Source: Osmia lignaria lignaria (lineage: Eukaryota > Arthropoda > Insecta > Hymenoptera > Megachilidae). Taken from it: DNA of 64,000 bases. The position numbers were made by a program, and so were the translations under genes. Below the pieces are notes generated by a model. The model was not told the DNA's origin, made no database searches, and was given only the letters and a program-made list of their open reading frames with translations. Where the stretch lies: assembly GCF_051020975.1 (NCBI RefSeq), contig NC_135039.1, positions 9,770,692 through 9,834,691 on the forward strand, given 5' to 3'. This document shows positions 56,904-64,000 of the stretch, one piece after another. The first letter of the stretch is position 1. Every line of letters starts with the position of its first letter.

Positions 56904-57880
56904 CATCTATAGGGAGGCGTACTACTGGTTCAACCCTAACAGTGACATCTTCTCCTAAAGAGAAGAATTCGCAAACTTCGAACACCCATGGAGACGCACC
57001 TTAAGATTAATGTTTTCACACTGAATAAATGTTCTGCACTCAGATATGATTCTCCTTCTAAATATGACAAAACGATGCCGTTAAAGAAAGTAAAGTAACG
57101 AGTAAATGGTTTAAATGTTCTTCTAGATCTGTATACCTGATTATTCAGAGAAATTTAATTAAGTGCTTCGTGGCGACGTGAGAATGACGAGCCGACAATA
57201 GGCCAAGCGCTACATGGCAATTACACGTTGGCTTACAAACGGCTCGAGATTAGTAGAATAATAGTTTGGCCAGAAAGACCCCGTCTAAATTTATACTCAG
57301 CCATCGACCCTATTCGATTCCTACTGATTTAACTCGTTCATTGAATTTTAGAGAAACGCCTAAGATAATTTCTTACCAGTCATCTTTCTTAACAATTGTA
57401 TTAAATATGAAAAAAGAAATCATTTCTAAAAAAAAGGTTCAGTGACAGTAACGTAACTAGATCGATGCGTAAACAAACAGAGCAAGAAAAAGAAAAGAAG
57501 TATCCTTCATCAGAAACAAAACAAATTGTTCAAAGAAAGGCAGTGACAACATTGAATGTTTTTCTTGTAACCATTTGTTCTCAGGATCCATAAGAGGTTT
57601 GGTTAGGTGTTTAGAATGTCACGATTAGAAACAAGGATGTGGCTACAGTAACGGATCGGTGGGGGGGTTAAGGGGCTCTATAGGGTGACAATTTTAGTAC
57701 TCCCCAAAAAGTAATAAAATATATAAAAATATTATCTAACGTTCTGAAAATACTTTTTAATTTACTGTGAATATAACTATTTAAGCGGTGGTACCAAATA
57801 AAGATTAAAATATAAATTATTAACTTTATAATCTTGTAATAAAAAATGCATTTATCCCCCCTCCCGAAATTGACATGTAT
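56904..57880. other. Unassigned sequence after the array
   Basis: AT-rich with a few GC-richer patches (57170-57310). No gene or RNA recognised. Confidence 0.4.
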
Positions 57881-58100
57881 TCTAAAACTAAAACTATCAA
57901 AGAAGTCAAAATCACAGGTTTCAAGTTTCTTATTTTAAATTATCAAATTTATTAAACCGTTTTCATTGAAATATATGTTGACTTGTATCGAGATAAAGAA
58001 TCATTGCATACGCTGATACAGGTTTCATTCTTTATCTATTTATTTTTCTATTTTATTTTCAATTTAAAATTCAATGCACATTGAATGTCGATTGTGATCT
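57881..58100. mobile_element. TTAACACTA MITE, degraded
   Basis: CTAAAACTAAAACTATCAAA, GTCAAAATCACAGGTTTCAA and, at the far end, AATGCACATTGAATGTCG match the family. TTAA ends gone. Confidence 0.6.
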
Positions 58101-58899
58101 TAATTTGATCACAAGATCATAAATTTCTTATTTATGAACAATTTATAATTGTGTTTGTCAATAGTTTTACACCACTTTCAAATTAATAGTTGCTACATTT
58201 TATCAAATTTTATAATGAATACCGTTTTTGGGACAAGTGATAAAAACAATGTAAAATTGCATAAAAACAACTTTGCAGGGAATATGCTGAATAATAAAAA
58301 AAAATAATAAACAATTTGATTACAAAACCTTCTGTCTTATGAAATAAGGAAAGAGATTTTAATATTTCTTCACAAGTCATAATAATATGATAAATCACAC
58401 GCTACAACTCAAAGATCTTGGAATCAAAGAATTTTTCCATACAAAAAAATCACTTCTAAGAATCAGTATAAGAAAAGCACAGATGACTTAATACGTTACA
58501 TAAGCTACCAATTTTGAAACTTATGGGATGATAAGAAACAAGGTAAATATGGTTCTAATTAACATTAATTAACATTAATTTAGGAGGGAATCATTTCCAT
58601 TAGCTATGGTAACACGTGAGGTTACAGGTATGCCGACATTAACCTTTTTTTTCTGGCAACGAACGATGCGTCTGATAGTTTCGCTGAGAATAGCAGAACT
58701 GGGTCGTAACCCAGTTGTTAGAATCGCCGTGCGCGCACCCGAGTTCCTATCGCTAAACACACGTACCGTTTGTTTTCCTCTAAATAACTGTCATTTCGTT
58801 TCCCTCTTCACTCAAGCCACCGATTTTTCTTCTTCCATTATTCTTTATCGTTTCACGTACATTCTCGTAACTAGTAATCATTTAATCACTGTTACCAGT
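58101..58899. other. Unassigned sequence
   Basis: 58590-58860 is GC-richer (TAGCTATGGTAACACGTGAG, AGTTGTTAGAATCGCCGTGC) with frames open on both strands, but neither resembles a known protein. Confidence 0.35.
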
Positions 58900-60540
58900 G
58901 CCGGATCAAGGGAGACTAAGGGGGTTACAGCCGGAGGCTCCACTTTCCAGGAGGTCTTTAGTCTAAACCTTTCATTTACAAAATACAAATTTCTAAATTC
59001 ACTATAATTTTGCAAATTTTGGTCTAAATTGCTATTGCAAAGATAAATCCCTTTTTTTTACTTTTTACAAATCATCAGTATATGATGGTGATTTTTCATG
59101 GTGATGATCCTCTCCTTTTAATTCTCATAATGATGACTTAATGTCGACATAACAAGATGTTTTAGTGTGGTTTTTTTTATGATAGTGATTTGTTTAGTTA
59201 TTGGTTGTTTGTCATTGTATGATGATGATCTAATGATTTTTCATGATGATCTTTTATGATGACGGTTTAATGATTGTTTGTGATGATGATTTAATGATTT
59301 TTAAGGATGATGATTTAATGATTTTTAATGATGATGATTTAATGATTTTTTATGATGATGACTTAATGATTTTTCAGGATGATAATTTAATGGTTTTTAA
59401 TGATGATAATTTAATGATTTTTCATCATTGTATGATGATAATATAAAAAATTTCAGACACTGAAATCCACCATAATTTTATAATTTTTAAACCCAATTGC
59501 TACTGTTACTAAATTTACTAAAAATACACTCGTTTAATTGTTGAAATATGCATCTTTTCAATGTCAAACCTTCAATATTATTTATTTGTAAATCATTATT
59601 CTCCTTCAGGATTAAAGGTTGTTTAACTTTATTCGAACTATTTTCCAATTTTTAAGCCAAGTATATCAGCTAAGGAGGCTCTACAAGGATTTATAGACCT
59701 GGGCTCCACATATGTTAATCCGTTCCTAGCTGTTATTATTGTTCCAGTTTAACATTGTAGCCAGCTTCATCAGAAGACTCAGGACATTATGATACTGATC
59801 TTTATCGTGTTACTTGCATATTTATATATCCATGTTCTGGATCATTGATCATCGATCATTTGCTTTTTAATTAAGTGCTTTAGATGTATGATAAAGCTAA
59901 ATGCAATATTAATGAAGTATTGGGATTAGCTGAAAATTTTATTGATCTTTATTTAATCATCATGTTTGTTTCATAAATTATTAATATAAATTTACAATTC
60001 ACTTGAAGGAACAAATTTATATTCAACATCTTGATTACCATTTGCAAATAAAATAGCCATTCTTAGACACACAGGAGTATTTTACAAAATTATAGTGGAT
60101 TCCAAAGTTAGGAAATTATTAAATCATCATCTTCATAGAACAATGAAAAATCATTGAATCATTGTCATGAAAAGTTATTAAATCATCATTATGAAAAATT
60201 AAAACTTATTATTACGAAAAATCATTAAAACATTATCATCAAAAATCAGTAGATGATTATCATCTGTATAATGATAAATAATCATTAAACTATCAGCGTG
60301 AAAAATCATTGGATCATCATCAGAATTCACCATCACACACTGATGATTTATAAAAATTAAAAGAAGAGACTTTGTTTTTGCAATAGCAATTAGGTGAAAA
60401 ATTTGCAAAGTTATAGTGCATTCCAAATTTTGGAATTCTTTGGCATAATAAATGAAAAGCTTAAGGGTGGAGGGGCCTGAAAAGTAGCTCCCCTTAGAGA
60501 CCCCCCCCCCCCCCCCCCCCCCCCCCCGACGATAGTAAAA
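58900..60540. repeat. Large inverted structure with GATGAT and ATCATC arms
   Basis: The left side (CACTATAATTTTGCAAATTT, TGCTATTGCAAAGATAAATC, then GATGATTTAATGATTTTTAA units to 59450) is answered by the right side (ATCATTATGAAAAATTA, ATCATTGGATCATCATCAGA, then TTTTTGCAATAGCAATTAGG, AAATTTGCAAAGTTATAGTG to about 60420). The gap holds another copy of the AAGCCAAG...GGGCTCC repeat (59640-59740). A run of some 30 C residues is at about 60500-60530. The Asp-rich frame at 59243-59446 simply translates the GATGAT repeat. Confidence 0.75.
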
Positions 60541-60707
60541 TCTAATTGTTCACTTTTATAACTCAATTTGCATTTTTAAGAGGTCTTCAGACAATCAATA
60601 GTCATTAATAGTTACGGAATAACGGAATTATAACACTTAAGCTGGGACACCCTGTATATTGTCAATATTATTGAACTTGTGAAAGAATAAATTGACAAAT
60701 TGTAAAT
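60541..60707. other. Short spacer with an element-end scrap
   Basis: Contains CTGGGACACCCTGTATATTG (60643), a terminus of the type ending the 12611-14056 family, without a partner. Confidence 0.45.
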
Positions 60708-61070
60708 AATTAAAATATTGCTAAAGTAGTTTTATGGAAATCAAATATTATTAATATGGATAAAATTTTGCTAAAATTAATTAATTAAAATATTGCTAAA
60801 ATAGTTTTATGGAAATCAAATATTATTAATATGGATAAAATTTTGCTAAAATTAATTAATTAAAATATTGCTAAAATAGTTTTATGGAAATCAAATATTA
60901 TTAATATAGATAAAATTTTGCTAAAATTAATTAATTAAAATATTGCTAAAATAGTTTTATGGAAATCAAATATTATTAATATGGATAAAATTTTGCTAAA
61001 ATTAATTAATTAAAATATTGCTAAAATAGTTTTATGGAAATCAAATATTATTAATATGGATAAAATTTCA
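60708..61070. repeat. 75-bp tandem array, five copies
   Basis: TTTTATGGAAATCAAATATT recurs at 60730, 60805, 60880, 60955 and 61030, exactly 75 bp apart, with near-identical units (one ATATAG/ATATGG difference). The near-identity implies recent amplification. Non-coding. Confidence 0.92.
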
Positions 61071-61964
61071 TTTGATCATATTTACATCATTGAATGTCAA
61101 TTTACAACTATCATTCATATGTACAATAAATATTGAACATATAAGGCCAATACAGTTTCTGAATAAATATCGACAGTATTAACAATATACCAATGTATAT
61201 ATATTTTATTATGTAATAATAAACTGTATTTGTTTGTATTGAACTTGATACCATCCCTAGTCAGAAGCAGCAGGTGACTTCGACCTCTGGTCGCGACCTA
61301 ATTGAATGAGACGAGGCAAACGAACATTATAATGGGGTGACGATGATTCGTTCCATTTCCGTTTCGTAGTACATTCTTCTACTCCCCTTTGTCTCTTTCT
61401 AACCCCTCGTTTCCTGCTCGTAGCTGCACATTTCGTATGCAGCGCGGGTCCTTTTGCCTTCGTGAGGCGGGAAAGCTCCCGTTACAAATTGCATTCGCAA
61501 GGATACACACCAGACTGTTATCAAAAGATTTCCTTCTCCTCGCTTGTGCTTTCATTTGATCACATTCGAAACATGTTGTGATTGCACGCTATATTTTTTC
61601 AAATTTCAAATGTAAAATATCAAAGAAATAAATATAAAATTAAACTTCAATTAAAAATTAGAAAGAAATGTTTAAAAATGTAACAAATATGGAAATGTAA
61701 TTTTCTTTGTGATCAAATATGGAAATGTAATTTTCTTTGTGGGGTCATAAAGACCTGAAGGCAGACAGCAGGATCATTCGGACCCATCGAACAAAATTGT
61801 ATAAAAAGGCTAAGAAACTTCATACCCAATTTTTTATTAATTTTTAATTAATTCAGCTCTGGATATTTAAAGTAATTTAGAAGATAAATAATATAATTTT
61901 TAATTGTTTAATAATATAAAATGTAGTGTATAATTGAGAAGTTTGAATAATAAATAAATTTTTA
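61071..61964. other. Unassigned sequence
   Basis: 61250-61560 is GC-richer and unique-looking, without a recognisable gene. GGAAATGTAATTTTCTTTGT is directly repeated at 61690 and 61721. Confidence 0.4.
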
Positions 61965-62060
61965 TTTAAATTTTCCCGCGTAAATGTTTAGGGGAAGCAA
62001 GAATTCTAATTTGGGATATAACTAAGAAGTATGAATAAAAGAGTATGTAAATATTAATTC
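61965..62060 (-). repeat. Single inverted TTTACGCGGG subunit
   Basis: AAATTTTCCCGCGTAAATGTTTAGGGGAAGCA is the complement of the subunit junction in the element at 62385, lying upstream of it in opposite orientation. Confidence 0.55.
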
Positions 62061-62384
62061 AAAGTGTTAGATCCCTTGAGGTCTATATGACCCACAATGA
62101 AGATTATACATATTTCCATATGTACCAAGTTTATAAAAATTTTCTTTCAATTTTTAATTGTAGATCTACTTCCCTAATATTTTACATACTTTAGGAATAA
62201 ATTATTTTAATTTTTGAAAAAATTTTGCTATCATAACATCTTACAAATGTTATAGGAAAAAGCGTAAACAAGAAGCATAGGAGGATTAACATTCTATCTG
62301 TAATACTTTGTTTACGTTTAACGCGACTTGGAGACATACGCATACTTTCTATTCTATTGGAATGGAATTCCATGTACAGCACCG

Positions 62385-63025
62385 TGCATGGTGAGCTCCC
62401 CAGGGAAATCGGTGATTACACAGACTCCCGGGCTGCCGACTCTCTCCGTACGTAGCCGCGGGGAAAATGAGGAAATAGGAGTGGGGGCCCTATACGAGAT
62501 ATGTATATTGGTCTGTGGCTTCCCACCATTTGGGTATAAATGTTTACGCGGGAAAATTTGAATTAATATTTATTCTATATCCTTCATATTCTAAAAATTC
62601 ATATTCTCTTCAAATTCATATTCTAAATATGAATTAATATTTATAGTTATATCCTAAATTAGAATTCCTGCTTCCCTTAAACGTTTACGCGGGAAAATTA
62701 AAATCAAAATTTATTTATTGTTCATACTTCTCAGTTATATACTAAATTTTATAATATTATACAATTAAAAATTATATTATTTATCTTCCAAATTACTTTT
62801 AATATTAATATCGTCAAGAGTAAGGTTCTGAGAACTCGTGCTTCCTCTAAATGTTTACGCGGGAAATTTGAATTGATATTTATTCATTATTCATATTTCT
62901 TAGTTATATTCTAAATTTTATACTTAATAATTGAAAATTACATCATTTTTTTCTGAATTACTCTGAATATTAATATCTTGAGAATTTTTCCTTTTCTATA
63001 TCACCATTTTCCCTAGGAAAGCCTG
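62385..63025 (+). mobile_element. TTTACGCGGGAAAATTTGAA-repeat element, complete-looking
   Basis: Head GAGCTCCCCAGGGAAATCGG, a GC-rich segment, then subunits with TTTACGCGGGAAA at 62543, 62683 and 62854 (140 and 171 bp apart), and tail CCATTTTCCCTAGGAAAGCC at about 63003-63022. Matches 47490-48110. Confidence 0.7.
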
Positions 63026-63188
63026 CTTTGTTTACAACTGTACATACATTATGATAAGAAATAATACTTGATCGTTTAACTTTGGGACGTCCTGTATACA
63101 ATAAAGATTCTAATTATTTCTTGAATATTTATATCAAATTTTGTTCATTTACATACTCATCATTGCAAATATTTTCTTTTTGCAACTA

Positions 63189-63263
63189 CAGTAGACACTT
63201 GTTATATTACCGCCGACAGGACTGTAAGAGCGAAAAAGTTGTCAAGCTTCCAACTCTCATTTA
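63189..63263 (+). mobile_element. Pogo-like MITE, half copy
   Basis: CAGTAGACACTTGTTATATT, then CGCCGACAGGACTGTAAGAG and AAGCTTCCAACTCTCATTT; the other end is missing. Confidence 0.65.
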
Positions 63264-63503
63264 TATTTATGCTATTTTTGAAAAACACGTGTGGTATCCT
63301 TCTTTTCTAGAACACTTATCTGGTTCTACTGTCACAAATCTTCTTACCGTCGTTTTTATATTTTTAATGTTTCCAAAAATTCTAATTGGATTTCAAATTT
63401 ACTTAAACGACTTATGCTGTCATTTTCAGTCACATTTAATACATTCATAAAATAAGCAAATCACTAATGATTTGGATGACTAAAACCAGTTGGGCGCATA
63501 TTA

Positions 63504-63675
63504 CAGTAGACTTTTGTTATATTGCCACATGAGTGATTTCCAAACATATTAGTGCCACTCTTCCAAAAAATAATACATTTTTATCTCCCTTTTCTCCTCT
63601 AACTGAAAATTTGAAACCTTGACAAATTTTTCGCCCCTGCAGTTCCGTCCATGGCAATATAACGAGAGTCTAATG
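63504..63675. mobile_element. Pogo-like MITE
   Basis: CAGTAGACTTTTGTTATATT ... GGCAATATAACGAGAGTCTA, TA on both sides (63502-63503, 63676-63677), 172 bp. Confidence 0.75.
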
Positions 63676-63677
63676 TA

Positions 63678-64000
63678 ATAAACCGTATTCTTTTCTTTAT
63701 TGAAGTGTAATAATATCTCTGATTTGTTCTTTATGTTACTAATGACACTCAAATAAAGCGCTCCAAATATTTGAAAAAATAACTCACAGAACCTGATGAA
63801 CGTCGATTATTCACTTATATGATAAAATTAATTAAATATATTTTCTTTCCTTTCTAAAAATTTTCAAAATTTTTGCACTTACTGAATTGTACTCAATTTA
63901 ATTAATAGAACAAAAGAAATAATACAAAGAATTTTGGGAAGATATTTTTGAACAACTATAATAAATAGATGTACGAGTCTATTGGATTCACCTTGACCGA
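63678..64000. other. Unassigned sequence at the window end
   Basis: AT-rich; nothing recognised. Confidence 0.4.

Noticed and set aside
59243..59446. Asp-rich repetitive frame (DDLMIF units)
   Set aside because: Direct translation of the GATGATTTAATGATTTTT array inside an inverted repeat.

Overview
This is an AT-rich stretch of an insect nuclear genome. I infer a hymenopteran (ant- or bee-like) from the base composition, insect-style TTAGG/TTAGGG tracts, mariner/pogo/TTAA-type miniature elements and the residues of the one host gene; nothing in the window fixes the species. The only host gene I can support is amphiphysin (Amph) on the minus strand. Two adjacent coding exons of its N-BAR domain lie at 9986-9851 and 209-19, joined in phase by a 9.6-kb intron with consensus splice sites. 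The first coding exon was not found. Everything above 9986 is therefore probably first intron or upstream sequence of Amph.

Almost all the rest is transposon debris and tandem repeats. The coding mobile elements cluster at 34.0-40.6 kb: a frameshifted Jockey-like non-LTR retrotransposon (minus), a 5'-truncated fragment of a second Jockey-like family facing away from it (plus), then two divergent Merlin/IS1595-type DDE transposases in the same direction. The second Merlin copy keeps its zinc ribbon and all three catalytic acidic residues and is broken only by one single-base deletion near its C terminus.

Non-autonomous families recur throughout: (1) pogo-like TA-flanked MITEs with CAGTAGACTCTCGTTATATT ends; (2) TTAA-flanked piggyBac-like elements carrying GGCGGACCATGGAGAGAG; (3) about 195-225-bp TTAACACTA...TAGTGTTAA elements; (4) a mariner-like 214-bp MITE; (5) several foldback families, including one with a telomere-like loop and perfect 8-bp target duplications; (6) TGAGT...ACTCA hairpins; (7) elements with repeated TTTACGCGGGAAAATTTGAA subunits. 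Some insertions are nested, for example an element within an element at 8.5-9.6 kb.

Tandem arrays are also prominent: about 140-bp units (3.9-4.5 kb), CCCGA-type (7.6-8.0 kb), a 128-bp array that starts with the pogo MITE terminus (11.6-12.4 kb), AATTC-type arrays at several sites, 104-bp units (46.1-46.4 kb), a 162-bp array with long open frames and higher-order structure (55.1-56.9 kb), a GATGAT/ATCATC inverted array (59-60.4 kb) and a 75-bp array (60.7-61.1 kb). I see no clear new gene system. The most notable items are the 162-bp coding-length array, the telomere-loop foldback element, the MITE-derived satellite and the Merlin pair.
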